NCBI RefSeq assembly: GCF_964275005.1
Contig: NC_092705.1
Span: forward strand, 17,449,385 to 17,513,384
Direction: 5' to 3'
Source: Diadema setosum
Taxonomy: Eukaryota; Echinodermata; Echinoidea; Diadematoida; Diadematidae
DNA length: 64,000 nt
The notes below the pieces were generated by a model. The model saw nothing but the letters and a program-made list of their open reading frames with translations. It was not told the origin of the DNA and did not search any database. Shown in pieces: positions 1 to 11,215 of this stretch. Each line of letters opens with the position of its first letter. The first letter of the stretch is position 1. The translations under genes were made by a program, and so were the position numbers.

Positions 1-1156
1 TCTTTTCCAATGATAAAAAATATTTTGTACTCTTCTCTCCTTTCTCGTACCAGGTACATCTTGAACGTAATATGGCCCCCTCTGCTAAATAGTTGTACAT
101 GCAGTTAAGTTCCTGTTCAATTTTCTCTTTCTTTTCCCATTTTTGCTCATTCATTTCTGTCGGGTCCATGTCATTTATTATTTTCAATTCTTGTTCTAAT
201 TCTTTTCTTCTAATTTCTTTTATATTTTTCTTCCTTTTAGAAAATGTGATTGTAAATTCTCGTATTTTGAATTTTAACCAATCCCATAATTTTCCTTTAT
301 CACTTTTATCTTCCCATTCATTTACCCACATCTCATAATGTCCCTTTAAATTTTCAACATACTCGACATCATTAAGTAAGCTGTTATTAAACTTCCAATA
401 AGATGGGCCCACAGTGTACTCTTTAATTCTCAGATGTAAATTCACAAAATCATGATCTGACAAAACACAGGGGACCATATCACAATCTGTCACCATATTT
501 TGTACAGACTCATGGATTAACCAGAAATCCAGTCTTGACTGAACACAAGGATTGGAGCGTCTCCAAGTAAATCGTCTTAATAACGGGTTCTTGTCTCTCC
601 AGATATCTATTACATGATAAACGTTTTTAATATTTTCTATTATTTCACAAGAGTGCTTCCAAGTGGACTTCATATTACCGCCCTCTCGGTCCAGTGCCAA
701 ATTTTGAATAAAATTAAAATCTCCCCCTATCAATATTGTCTGTTCCGCATCATAATATTCTTGAATAGTCAAGTCTACAGCTTTAAAAAAATGCATGTGG
801 TCTTTTTCATTATTTGGTGCATATACATTACATATCATAAATTTTTTTCCATATACTTCCATTTTAACCAGCAAAAATCTCCCGTTAGAATCTTTCACTG
901 TCTCTGTCAATTTTATATGTGGGGTTTTCCGAAATATGATACACACTCCCCTACTAGAGGAGGTTCCATGACTGAATACAATATCGGCTCTTAATTGGTT
1001 CTTCCATAAACTTTCATCCTTATCAGTCGAATGGGTTTCCTGTAATAAAATAATATCCTTTTTTAATTTGGATAAAAAACAAAAGTATTTTTTCCTGGCT
1101 TTAAAGTCCCCTAACCCATTAACATTATGGGTCATTAACTTCAGATCCATATACAT
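1..1156 (-). CDS. LINE ORF2, N-terminal part (APE endonuclease, start of RT region)
   Basis: Open from ATG at 1156 (first Met after an in-frame TGA) to the window edge, about 385 codons without a stop. The protein opens with an apurinic endonuclease domain: MTHNVNGL near residue 8, LLQETH near 37, CNVYAPN near 110, GGDFN near 145, RLDFWL near 215 and LSDHDF near 240. These match the catalytic signatures of the exonuclease-endonuclease-phosphatase fold of LINE ORF2. Just before the edge it reads RSRCTWYEKGEKSTKYFLSLEK-like sequence (W-x-x-x-G-E-K-x-T-K-Y-F), the segment that precedes the reverse transcriptase in L1/Tx1-type ORF2. The enzyme nicks target DNA and primes reverse transcription. 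It is cut only by the window end. Confidence 0.9.
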   Translation of the reverse strand, partial: MYMDLKLMTHNVNGLGDFKARKKYFCFLSKLKKDIILLQETHSTDKDESLWKNQLRADIVFSHGTSSSRGVCIIFRKTPHIKLTETVKDSNGRFLLVKMEVYGKKFMICNVYAPNNEKDHMHFFKAVDLTIQEYYDAEQTILIGGDFNFIQNLALDREGGNMKSTWKHSCEIIENIKNVYHVIDIWRDKNPLLRRFTWRRSNPCVQSRLDFWLIHESVQNMVTDCDMVPCVLSDHDFVNLHLRIKEYTVGPSYWKFNNSLLNDVEYVENLKGHYEMWVNEWEDKSDKGKLWDWLKFKIREFTITFSKRKKNIKEIRRKELEQELKIINDMDPTEMNEQKWEKKEKIEQELNCMYNYLAEGAILRSRCTWYEKGEKSTKYFLSLEK

Positions 1157-1535
1157 ATTTCACAAGTAGGTAACCTTGAAAATTCTTATGACCCACCATG
1201 ATCAAGACAAAACAGACAACAAAACATTGGCAATGAAAAAAACACACATACAATTTGCATGAAATCAAGTAAAACATGATCACAAGGAATCCAAGTGCCC
1301 CTGGGCATCTTCACAGTTATTTTTTCCTCAGGTTGGCAAAAACAAATAATTTTCCCTACCACTTAATCACATGGATAGTGTATCTTGTCTTCGGAAATAA
1401 CAACTGTTAATATACTGCTGGCAAGACAGGGTGCTGACTGCTGAGCTATGGCAGTCGTGTCAAGAGCTTTTCAAAGTATGCCGTATTTTGTTAGACCATT
1501 GTCTACTGTGCAAAAGCAAACTGGCAATATCCATT

Positions 1536-2528
1536 CTATCTTGTGGTGTGCTGCTTGTACTCCACTTCTTTTCCGCTCTCAGTCTCCCTGTAAAACAATC
1601 GCGCCGGATATTTGAAGTACACCTTTCGCTTTGGGTCCTCCTCTTTCAGCTTTCGTTTCAGTGGCAGCAATTTCCTCCGGCTTTCTCGCACTTCCACCGG
1701 CAGCATCTCATCGACAAATATCTGGTGATCCTTTCCGTTGTGCTGAAAAGGCCTCTCCTTCAAATATCTGCGGGCACTGCTGATCACTGTTTGTCTGGTT
1801 GTGTATCTACTGAAAGCTACCACAACTGGGCGAGGAGGGCCGGGTTTTGGCCTGATGCGGCCTGTGCGATGAGCTCTTTCAATGCTCACTACACCTTCCA
1901 TTTGCATATTTGACTTGGCAAATTCTTTGATCAATTGCTCACACTTCCCAGCGTTTTCAGCACCTTCGGGAAACCCGTAAAACACAGCCGTATTCCTCAT
2001 CTCTCTCGCAGTGAGGTCAACAAGACGCTCTCTCAATTTCATATTCTCCTTTTCTTGCTTGTTTACTTGGTCCTGTAACTGTTTGATATCAAAACGGCAC
2101 GACTCTTGCTCCTCTTTCAAGTTACTGATTTCTTTCTCATTTGTTTCAATCTTACCAAGAGCTGTGTCCAACCTTGATGTGAGATTGGAGTTCATTTCGT
2201 CTATCTTGTGGATAAGGGTCGCGAGTAGATCATCTGTGGTTGACTTCTCCCCGTCTACTCGTCGTTTTTTCTCAAGCGAGGAGCGTGGAGGTGATTCCGC
2301 CGACGCGCCCGGGCTGGTTCCCTCCAGATCTCGGTGAAGTGGATTCACTACCGTGTGCACTGCAGAGTCAGTTAGGCCGTGTGCATTATCACTGTCACTG
2401 TGCTCTTGCGTAGCCTTCTCCGTAGTAGCGTCGCTAAAATCCATCTTAGGGTCAGAATCCTTCTTTTCCTTGAAATAATGGGAGATTGTAACGACTCCTT
2501 GGTCTAAGATCCTTTTTCTCGATGTCAT
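1536..2528 (-). CDS. LINE ORF1 protein (coiled coil + RRM-like, L1/Tx1 type)
   Basis: A 330-residue protein. Residues 1-100 are polar and disordered-looking, with a basic EKKRRVDGEK patch. A heptad-rich coiled coil runs from about 105 to 170 (LIHKIDEMNSNLTSRLD, then LKEEQESCRFDIKQLQDQ). After it comes the RRM-like start RNTAVFYGFPEG and a conserved ERAHRTGR motif, then a basic C-terminal domain. Length and order match ORF1 proteins of L1/Tx1-like LINEs (known as transposase_22/L1ORF1p): trimeric RNA-binding chaperones that coat the element RNA. It lies upstream of ORF2 on the same strand, separated by 379 bases, which is long for an L1 spacer. The plus-strand frame at 1431-1913 is its antisense shadow. 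Confidence 0.9.
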   Translation of the reverse strand: MTSRKRILDQGVVTISHYFKEKKDSDPKMDFSDATTEKATQEHSDSDNAHGLTDSAVHTVVNPLHRDLEGTSPGASAESPPRSSLEKKRRVDGEKSTTDDLLATLIHKIDEMNSNLTSRLDTALGKIETNEKEISNLKEEQESCRFDIKQLQDQVNKQEKENMKLRERLVDLTAREMRNTAVFYGFPEGAENAGKCEQLIKEFAKSNMQMEGVVSIERAHRTGRIRPKPGPPRPVVVAFSRYTTRQTVISSARRYLKERPFQHNGKDHQIFVDEMLPVEVRESRRKLLPLKRKLKEEDPKRKVYFKYPARLFYRETESGKEVEYKQHTTR

Positions 2529-2620
2529 TTTGACTTTTCAAACTGTAATAGGCGAAATGAGCTGCAATTTTATTTCCTCCTAATGCCTCCGTACCACTCA
2601 GGCACGTCCTAACCGCACAG

Positions 2621-2631
2621 CGCCATCTTGG
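2621..2631 (-). promoter_or_regulatory. YY1-like site (CCAAGATGGCG) at the LINE 5' end
   Basis: On the element's strand CCAAGATGGCG lies within about 10-20 bases of the inferred 5' end. It matches the core YY1 site. Human L1 carries a YY1 site at nearly the same place, where it positions transcription start (established knowledge). A similar role here is inference. Confidence 0.45.
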
Positions 2632-2640
2632 ATTCCCGGA

Positions 2641-3170
2641 GTTTGGTATCTTGACATGAATGTGAAAGTGTATTTTTAGCAGTTTTTCTACAACCCTTTT
2701 TGGGGGAAGAGTAGAATAATCAGGTAGAGGCCGCTTTTCATGTCTTTAAATCCTTTGCACACTCTTCACTTTCAAGTCTAATAACTTTTGAAAGGATGAC
2801 GCTACTGCATTAATCATGGGCAGAATGTGGTAATAAAACATGCTTAATTTCAGCTTAATCTGATAATCCCATCTTTGTTGTTGCGCCCGTGGTTTACATC
2901 CTATGTTTTGTCCCTTTAATGGCGCAACTGGCACGGCTCGTTAAAGATTAAGCGCTTGAATAGACCGTGTACTTGAGAGCCTCTTTTATCAGTTCACTTT
3001 TTTTTTTCCAGAGTGTGTGCTTTCTTTCCAGAATTTAGGTAGGTTAGGGGAGTCCATTTGAATTGAGTTATACATCATTTTAAAGCTTAGAGTCTGTTCT
3101 TTCAGAATCTGCCCTTAACTGAAACTCCATGTCTGGCGACTTTTTGTTGGTTTTGTGGTGCAGGGTCACA
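2641..3170 (-). mobile_element. MITE family 1, copy 1, interrupted by the LINE
   Basis: This is the reverse complement of the two full 691-bp copies at 23682-24372 and 44123-44813. It ends at 3170 in GGGTCACA, the MITE terminus. At 2641 the MITE is broken mid-element by the LINE 5' end. The rest of the MITE should lie beyond the LINE 3' end, left of the window. The copy sits in the first unit of the tandem array, after an ...A(C)ATTTTGTTCTAAC junction that is uninterrupted in other units. Confidence 0.8.
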
Positions 3171-4159
3171 TTTTGTTCTAACTTGTTCATCTATAATCGT
3201 CACCCTCCTGTTAGAGTCCCAAAACGTGTAGTAATTCCGCTTTATCTGGCATCAAATTTTAGCCAAATACTTGTTCTAGGTGAGATAAAGCGAAGATGAG
3301 TGTCGGTGATTCTTAATTTTTTTTTTCAAAAGATTGATTTAACTCTGTCCTTTCCTCATATACAATTGCGCCATCATCGGCAATGATGCGAGAGTCATGC
3401 AAGTTCCTTGAATAATGTGTTGAACAGTGCAAACGTGCTGATACTAACGTTATGCAGTATGTGCAGGGCTCGATATTGACTTATTTGTTTATTTTTTTAT
3501 TCAGTCATCATTAATTTCTTATTATTTTGCTTATGTTTTCATTGTTAATCTATTTCTTTATTATCCATATTTATTTATTTACTAATGTGTTAGTATTCAT
3601 CTACCTTTGGGAAAATTACTTTTTTATTTGGCAAGGAAAACTTGTCTAAAACTGAAAAACAAGATTAGAAAATATAATTATTTTCCGATATTTCCACCAC
3701 TAAGAGCTTTTGTTATGGCGTTTGATATTTGTGTACTTGAATGTTAAGATTTCTAAATTGTTGTTATTTATCATGAATTGAAATATAAAGGCTGAAGAGG
3801 AATAATCATTTTTCTTCTCATGTCGGTAACATGAAAAAATATTCTAAATCCGTGAAGATGGCATTTGTTTCTGTTGTTGTTGTTGTTGTTGTTGTTTTCT
3901 TTTGTAAATTGAACACGCTGAGTAAATACTATAATGAAATTCAAATTTCCGCTGCTACGTGAGATCGGAAAGGGTTAGATGAGAAGGGGTAGACAGCAAA
4001 CAGTTGTACTCACTGCCTGTGATCCCCAAACAGACATCAAACCGACATAGAAAATGTATAATTAGTTCAAGCGTTATCAGTTTATGTCAACAGGTAACAA
4101 TTATGGTAATTTCCTTTATTTTTTTTTCCACTCACTGACTCTTTTTATCCAATCACAAG

Positions 4160-4256
4160 ATCTCTGTTGAGTTGGCTAGCAGAGCTGATCTACCTTGTGA
4201 CAAGAAGACAGTCGTAGTAATGAAGAGTACAAGAGAGGTGAGGTGGGAGCATCATG
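4160..4256 (+). other. Exon-like open stretch X, unit 1 of the array
   Basis: Bounded by a CACAAG acceptor-like site and a strong GTAAGC donor, this stretch is open in one frame: I-S-V-E-L-A-S-R-A-D-L-P then CDKKTVVVMKSTREVRWEHH. The same place recurs in unit 2 (about 7013-7110), with GTTAGC instead of GTAAGC and a two-base loss near the start. It recurs in unit 4 (about 10468-10555), where a 6-base in-frame loss keeps the frame but the donor is gone. Product not recognised; the VRWEHH ending vaguely recalls immunoglobulin-like strands, which is not evidence. It may be a duplicated exon of a gene extending left of the window, or simply repeat DNA. Confidence 0.3.
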
Positions 4257-5310
4257 GTAAGCACCAAACAAATATGTAGTAATGGTTTACCTCAGACACA
4301 TTGAGAATTTTTCTCTCTTTTCCCCCTTTTTTAAAACTTTTATCTGCTTTTAGATTCGGTTAGCACACAGAAACCCATGGTGTTGTGCACACTGTCAAAA
4401 ATCCGTAACACAGAAAGGGTTTAGATTTGTCAGGGTATCTGTGCTTGGGTACTTGTGTTTGTTTATAATGTCCTTTCCAAAAGTGCTAAATCCACTTTTG
4501 ATTGGTTTGTATTAACTTTAAAGACGGGATCTTTCCTGCCTTATTTACCAATATGTTTCACAACAATCTGTCCATTCATGAATACCCCGCAAGACGGTTC
4601 GGACAAATATCACTTACCTTTGCTGAGGATTTAGCACCTTTTGAGACAAAATCTTTAGCAAGGTGGTATACGGCAACTTAATGATTTCTAGCTAGGATAT
4701 TAGTCACTTTGTGACTTTTTTGACGATCTGTTTGTACGTTCAAGTATTTTATTTAAATAAAACGGTGAATTGTGCTAATCATGTAGAGAAAGGGGGAGAA
4801 AGACAGAGTGAGAGAGACAGACAGACAGACAGAATGAGAGAGAAAGAGAGAGAAAGAATATAGATGAATGAATATGAATGTTTTTGTGCTGTATTTCTTC
4901 ATCATGAATGAATCATTATCTCTCTTCTGGAAAATTGAGGAAATAAGAAACAACATGAAATCTCACTTCAGTGTGTAATTCTTTACGAATCATTGTTGTG
5001 AATAAATGAAAAGAACTTACGATTACTAGTGACATGTAATCTGAAAATGTGAATTGGTTTCACTAGTTTGAACCTGATGAGTACTATTTCAGCTTTTATC
5101 CTAATATCCTTCTGATTTACCTTTTGATTAGCCTAGCGTGAATGATAAAGAGTGAAATCATACATTACATGAATAACAAATGCAACAAAATAATAGCAAC
5201 TTATTTGTTGATACCCTAAAGTATATATAATATGTTGATTCAATAATTGTCTTTTTTTGTGTGTGTATTATCATTTTTTCCCATCCCTCTCTGTCCAATT
5301 AATACATGAG

Positions 5311-5494
5311 TCAAACTGTCCATTGATCACAGTGAAAATCCCAGCTCAACAAAGCTTCATACCTGTCGTTACATACAACGGGAAATTTTGTTCTAACTTA
5401 TTCAAGTACAATCGTCACCCTCCTATTAGAGTCCCAAAACTTGTAAAAATGTACATTTATTTGGTATCATATTTTAGCCAAATACTTGTTCTAG
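5311..5494 (+). other. Exon-like open stretch Y, unit 2 of the array
   Basis: The frame reads SNCPLITVKIPAQQSFIPVV, TYNGKFCSNLFKYNRHPPIR and on to SQILVLG, and ends at a CTAG/GTGAGA donor. A pyrimidine-rich tract precedes it, ending near 5300. The frame is kept over 44 codons in unit 3 (from about 8170) and unit 4 (from about 9397), and over its second half in unit 1 (3172-3285), despite clear divergence in unit 4. Unit 3 gains a stop shortly after the RVPKL motif and has CTAC/GTGAGA. Unit 4 stops right after RVPKL. Family not recognised. The unbroken shared frame suggests former or present coding use. Confidence 0.35.
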
Positions 5495-5544
5495 GTGAGA
5501 TAAAGCGAAGATGAGTGTCAGTGGTTCTTAACACTTTTTTTTAA

Positions 5545-6097
5545 AGGTAGGGGATACCTTTTACAGAACTCCCAAAATGCAGCAAAACATTAAATATGAA
5601 CCTCAGGGGACTTGTTTAGGCCACTGCTGAGAAATTTGGAAGTCAACAGTTATCTACAATTTGAATAATGCACAAAACTCAACTACTCAGTAGTTCTGTG
5701 TGTCAGCCACACTTAAGCCTTTTTGTTGCAGTCTTCTGTATTTTTTTTTCTATAAACACAAATCTAAAAGTATAAGAGCTGATGTAATAACATATAGAGT
5801 GTGTGGCAAGAATGTATATAGAAATGTTTGTAAGTTTTGATGAACTTTCTTCACAAAATATACATGATGGACACAAATGCAGTGTATGGGTCTGCAAAGG
5901 TAGCCTAGTAATGTACTGGAATTTACCGTGAGCCCCGAAAAAAATTCAATTCAAAATCTATGGGTCAATAAAAATGTACTAAATGTTACCTTCCACTTTC
6001 AATACTTTATGGGAGTTTCTAAAATGATACTCTCTTCAACATACCACTGTATTTATACAAATCTTCATTTAAGGCATGCAAATGGGATTCCATACCT
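5545..6097. mobile_element. MITE family 2 (AGGTA...TACCT ends, TTAA flanks)
   Basis: This 553-base insertion is present only in unit 2 of the tandem array and absent from units 1 and 4 at the matching place, so its limits are well defined. Ends read AGGTAGGGGATACC and, reverse-complemented, AGGTATGGAATCCC. Both sides are flanked by TTAA (5541-5544 and 6098-6101), as expected for piggyBac-type integration, although a TA duplication would look similar. No coding capacity. Confidence 0.7.
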
Positions 6098-8370
6098 TTA
6101 AGATTGATTGAACTTTGTCCTTTCCTCATTTGCAACTGCGCCATCGTCAGCAAATGAACCGAGAGTCGTGCAGGTTCCTTCTATATTGTGTCTAACAGTG
6201 CAAACGTGCTGATACTTAGGTTATGCAGTATATGCAGGGCTCGATATTTACTTATTTATCTATTATTTAATTAGTCGTTATTTTTTTATTATTTTGCATA
6301 TGTTTTCATTATTTATCTGTTTCTTTACTATCCATATTCAATAATTTTTTTTTTTTTTACCTATGTGTTTATATTCATTTACATTTGGAAAAACTACTTT
6401 TTTTACTATTATTTATCTGTTTCTTTACTATCCATATTAAATATTTTTTTTACCTATGTGTTTATATTCATTTACCTTTGGAAAAATTACTTTTTTTTAT
6501 TTTGCCGCTAGGAAAACTTGCCCACAACTGAAAATGAGATTAGAAAATATGATTATTTCTCAATCATTTCCATCACTGAGAGCTTTTGTTATGGCGTTTG
6601 ATACTTGTGTACTTGAATGTTAACATTTCTAAATTGTTGTTATTTATCATGATTTGAAATATAAAGGTTGAAGAGGAATGATCCTTTTGTTGCCATGTCG
6701 GTAATATGACAAAATTATTTTAAATCCGTGAAGAAGGCGTTTGTTTTCTTTTCTTTTCTTTTGTAAATTGAACACGCTGGGTAAAGACTATAATGAAATT
6801 CAAATTTCCAGTGCTACGTGGGATCGGAAAGGATTAGATGAGAAATGGCAGACAGCAAACATGTGTACTCACTGCCTGTGATCCCCAAACAGACATCAAA
6901 CTGACGTAGACATTGAATAATTAGTTCAAGTGTTATCAGTTTATAGCAACAGGTAACAATTATTGTATTTCCTTTATTTTTTCCGCTCAATGACTTTTCT
7001 TTATCCAATCACAAGATCTGTTGAGTTGGCTAGCAGAGCTGATCTACCTGGTGACAAGAAGAAAGTCATAGTGATGAAGAGTGCAAGAGAGGTGAGGTGG
7101 GAGCATCATGGTTAGCACCAAACAAAAAAGTAGTAATGGTTTACCTCAGACACATTGAGAATTTTTCTCTCTTTTCCCCTTTTTTTAAAACTTTTATCTG
7201 CTTGTAGTTTCGGTAAGCACACAGAAACCCATGGTGTTGTGCACACTGTCAAAAATCCGTAACACAGAAAGGGTTTAGATTTGTCAGGGTATCTGTGCTT
7301 GGGTACTTGTGTTTGTTTATAATGTCCTTTCCAAAAGTGCTAAATCCACTTTTGATTGGTTTGTATTAACTTTAAAGACGGGATCTTTCCTGCCTTATTT
7401 ACCAATATGTTTCACAACAATCTGTCCATTCATGAATACCCCGCAAGACGGTTCGGACAAATATCACTTACCTTTGTTGAGGATTTAACTCCTTTTAAGA
7501 CAAAACCTTTAGCACGTTGGTGTACGGCAACTTAATGATTTTTAGTTAGGATATTAGTCACTTTGTGACTTTTTTTGTGACTTTTCTGTCTGTATGTTGA
7601 CCTATTTTATTTAAATAAAACGGTGAATTGTGTCAATCATGTAGAGAAAGGGGGAGAAAGACAGAGTGAGAGAGACAGACAGACAGACAGAATGAGAGAG
7701 AAAGAGAGTGAAAGAATATAAATGAATAAGTATGAATGTTTTTGTGCTGTATGTATTCATCATGAATGTGTTACTTATCTTTCTACTGGAAAATTGAGGA
7801 AATAAGAAACAACATAAAATCTCACTTCTATGTGTAGTTCTTTACGAATCATTATTTTGAATAAATGAAAAGAACTTACGATTGCTAGTGACATGTAATC
7901 TGAAAATGTGAATTGGTTTCACTAGTTTGAACCTGATGAGTGCTGTTTCAGCTTTTATCCTAATATCCTTCTGATTTACCTTTTGATTAGCCTAGCGTGA
8001 ATGATGAAGAGTGAAATCATACATTACATAAATAACAAATGCAACAAAATAATAGCAACTTATTTGTTGATACCCTAAAGTATATATAATATGTTGATTC
8101 AATAATTGTCTTTTTTTGTGTGTGTATTATCATTTTTTCCCATCCCTCTCTGTCCAATTAATACATGAGTCAAACTGTCCATTGATCACAGTGAAAATCC
8201 CAGCTCAACAAAGCTTCATACCTGTCGTTACATACAACGGGAAATTTTGTTCTAACTTATTCAAGTACAATCGTCACCCTCCTGTTAGAGTCCCAAAACT
8301 TGTAAAAATGTAAATTTATTTGGTAAAAAATTTTAGCCAAATACTTGTTCTACGTGAGATCAAGCGAAGA

Positions 8371-8789
8371 GGAGCCTCAGGATTGAAGGGGGGGGGGTTG
8401 CCTTGAACACAATAGCAAAACAAACAATGATAATGTCAATATCCCAAGCCGAGCTTTAGGAACAGACACAATCGATGTTTCTTGCAGTCTGTTTATATTT
8501 TTCGTAGACATCAACGTGCTACATAAGTATGCACATAAACATTACACCCAAACAGGCTTAAGAATGTACAATACTCTTCCCTAATTAAGACTGATGTGTC
8601 TGGCTGGTTTTTTTTTTTTCTTTCTTTCTTTCATGTCACACTTCATTCACAGTTCACGGCAATAATGGACATGGAAGTTAATGTGAAATAAATGAAAAAA
8701 AAAGACTGTAATTATATTCACATAGAATACAAACAAACGAAAAAAACAGCAGGTGAAATTACATTACGTGCGACAACGTCACATAGATA
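8371..8789. other. Unique segment inside the array
   Basis: Unrelated to the 2.2 kb unit. It starts at a G-run (8390-8399), has T- and A-rich runs around 8610-8710, and no gene that I can see. Confidence 0.5.
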
Positions 8790-10863
8790 TGAGAGCGAGA
8801 GAGAAAGAGAGAATGGGTGAAAGAGAGAAAGAAAGAACGAAAGTGAGAGGATATAGATCAATGAATAGATAGTTTATATGCTGTATATATTCATCATGAG
8901 TGAATTATTAATCTACCTGCTACTAAATTGAGGAAATTATAAAAACAAAATCGACATTACATCGCATTTCTTAGTGTAGTTCTTTACAATTCTTTGCTCT
9001 GAATTACTGAGAAGATTCTACATTTATCAGTGACATGTAATCTGAAAATACAAAAAATTGCTTTTTCCAGTTTGGACATGACAACGAGTGCTATTTCAGC
9101 TTTTGTAATTATCCTAATATTATTTTGATTCACCTTTTTATTAGCCTAAGCCGGAACTTGTACATAACCTGAATAACAAATCATAATATAGTATAACATA
9201 TTATTTTGAGATACTAAAAGATATTATATTATAATATCTTTGATATATCTATCTATATATATATGTATATATATATATGCATATATATTATCTTTTTTGA
9301 ATCAATATATCATATTTTATATTATGCATTGATTCAATTGTTTTGTTTGTTGTTATTAACATTTTTCTCCCATCCTTCTCTAATCAAGTTAGACATGAAT
9401 CAAATTTTCCATTAATCATAACAGAAATCCCAGCTAAACAAAGCTTCATTCTTGCCGTCACACAGAGTGGAACGTTTTGTTCTAACTTATTCATGTATAA
9501 CCGTCACCCTGCTGCTAGAGTCCCAAAACTTTGAGTAATGTCATTTCATTTGGCACCAATTTTAACCAAACACTTGTTCTAGGTGAGATAAAGCGAAGAT
9601 GATTGTCAGTACTTGTTAACATTTTGAAGATTGATTTAACTCTGTATTTTCCCCATAAGCAACTGCGCCATCATCTTCCTGCAAGCCCCTCGTATAATGT
9701 GTGAACAGTGCAAACATGTTGGTTCTATAAGGCCTAAGCGTTAAGGATTATGCAGGGCTCGATATTTACATCTATTTATTCATCCATGGATTTTATTTAT
9801 TAATTTTTTTTTTTGAATTTTACTTATCTTTTGATTATTCATTTATTCATATACAATTTTTCTTCATTCATTTATCCATATATCAATGTGTTGATTTTCA
9901 TTTGCCTTCATGCAATTTGATTATTTTACTTGCCCGCAAGGAAACCTTGCCTAAAACTGAGAATAAAATTGGAAAATATGGTATTTCACAATCATATCAA
10001 CCACTGGGAGCTATTGTTATGACATTTTTGATATATGATATTTGTGGACTTGAATGTTAAGATTTCTAAATTGTTGTGATTTATTATGAATTGAAATATA
10101 TAGGGTAAAGAGGAGTGACCCTTTATTGTCTTGTCAGTAATATGAAAAAGTTATTCTATAATCCGTGAAAAAGGTATTTGTTTGTTGTTGTTTTTGTTAT
10201 TTTTTCTTTTGTAAATTGACCACGCCAAGTAAGGTAAAAGACTATAATGAAACTCAAATTTCAGCTGCTGCGTGGGATTGGAATGGGGCAGATGAAAAGG
10301 GGTGAACAACAAACATGTGTACCCACTGCCTGTGATCCCCAAGCAGACATCAAACTGACGTAAAAAATGAAATAATTGGTTCAATTGTTATCAGTTAATA
10401 TCAATAGTTTTCAATTATGGAAAATTGATTTATTGTTTTCCTCTCACTGACTTTCCCCCAATGACAAGATCTCTCATGAGTTAGTCAGCAGAGCAGAGGC
10501 ACCTTGTGACAAGAAGAAAGTCGTATTAAGTACAAGAGAGAAGAGGTGGGAGTATCCTATTAACCACCAAATATATATATAATATATGCATATATATGTA
10601 TATGTATGTATATAGACATATATAAATAGTATCTTTTCAGATGTAGTAAATCAACTTTTGATTGCTTTATGTTTTACCGAAAAAAACAGGATATCACCCT
10701 ACCTTATTTATTAATATCTTTCATACTAATCTGTCCCATTATGAATACCTCACCAGACAATTCGGACAATGTCACTTACCTCTGTTGAGGATTGAGCACC
10801 TTTTACAACAAAACCTTTAGCACGGTGGTGTGCAACAACTTAATGTTTTTTGTTTTTTTTTAA

Positions 10864-10905
10864 TGAGGTGCAATCATCAGGCAATTGCCTGATAATTGCA
10901 CCTCA
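10864..10905. repeat. 42-bp near-perfect palindrome
   Basis: TGAGGTGCAATCATCAGGCA followed by its reverse complement with one mismatched pair, centred on CAATTG. It lies at the left edge of an insertion in unit 4, so it could be a fold-back or transposon end. Confidence 0.7.
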
Positions 10906-11215
10906 CGGACCTGACGGAGGTTGCATGAAATTCAGAGTTGCAATAAATACGGATGAACCTGCAGTCTACCGCGTGAACTTGTTCCAATACTTCTGTGTGT
11001 GTGTGTGTATGGGTGGGCGGTTGGATGGGTGTAATTTTTTGATAGTGCTCATTTTTCGGATGAGAGAAATCATCGGAATTACATCAATTTTGTTACTTTA
11101 CTCAAGGTTGATCGGCAGGCGAATATGAAATCGTTATCAAAATGGCACGTCGCCGCATTTGATACATTGATACATTTGATTTTAAGAAAACGGTGGATTG
11201 TGCTAATTATGTAGG

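Larger units (their letters stand above)
1..2640 (-). mobile_element. L1/Tx1-like LINE, 5' part, running off the window start
   Basis: A non-LTR retrotransposon read on the minus strand. From its 5' end at about 2640 it has a short leader of about 110 bases, a complete ORF1 (2528-1536), a 379-base inter-ORF spacer and ORF2 from 1156 to beyond base 1. The 5' end is placed where the sequence changes from LINE leader to MITE sequence that matches other MITE copies in this window. Two long open frames and an apparently full 5' end argue for a fairly young copy. Reverse transcriptase core, 3' end and target-site duplication lie outside the window, so completeness cannot be judged. Confidence 0.9.
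3171..11215. repeat. Direct tandem array of a ~2.2 kb unit, four copies
   Basis: The anchor TTTTGTTCTAACTT(G/A)TTCA recurs near 3174, 5387, 8247 and 9477, with long collinear similarity around each. Unit 1 (about 3171-5386) and unit 2 (5387-8246, 2.86 kb because of a 0.55 kb MITE insertion) are very similar. Unit 3 is only about 120 bases before it diverges at 8370. Unit 4 (about 8790-11215) is the most diverged, with an insertion around 10850-11150. Each unit carries GA-rich simple sequence and two conserved plus-strand open stretches that look like exons (described separately). The array began left of the MITE/LINE insertion. Confidence 0.85.

Noticed and set aside
1431-1913. 160-codon plus-strand frame
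   Set aside because: Antisense shadow of the LINE ORF1, no features of its own.
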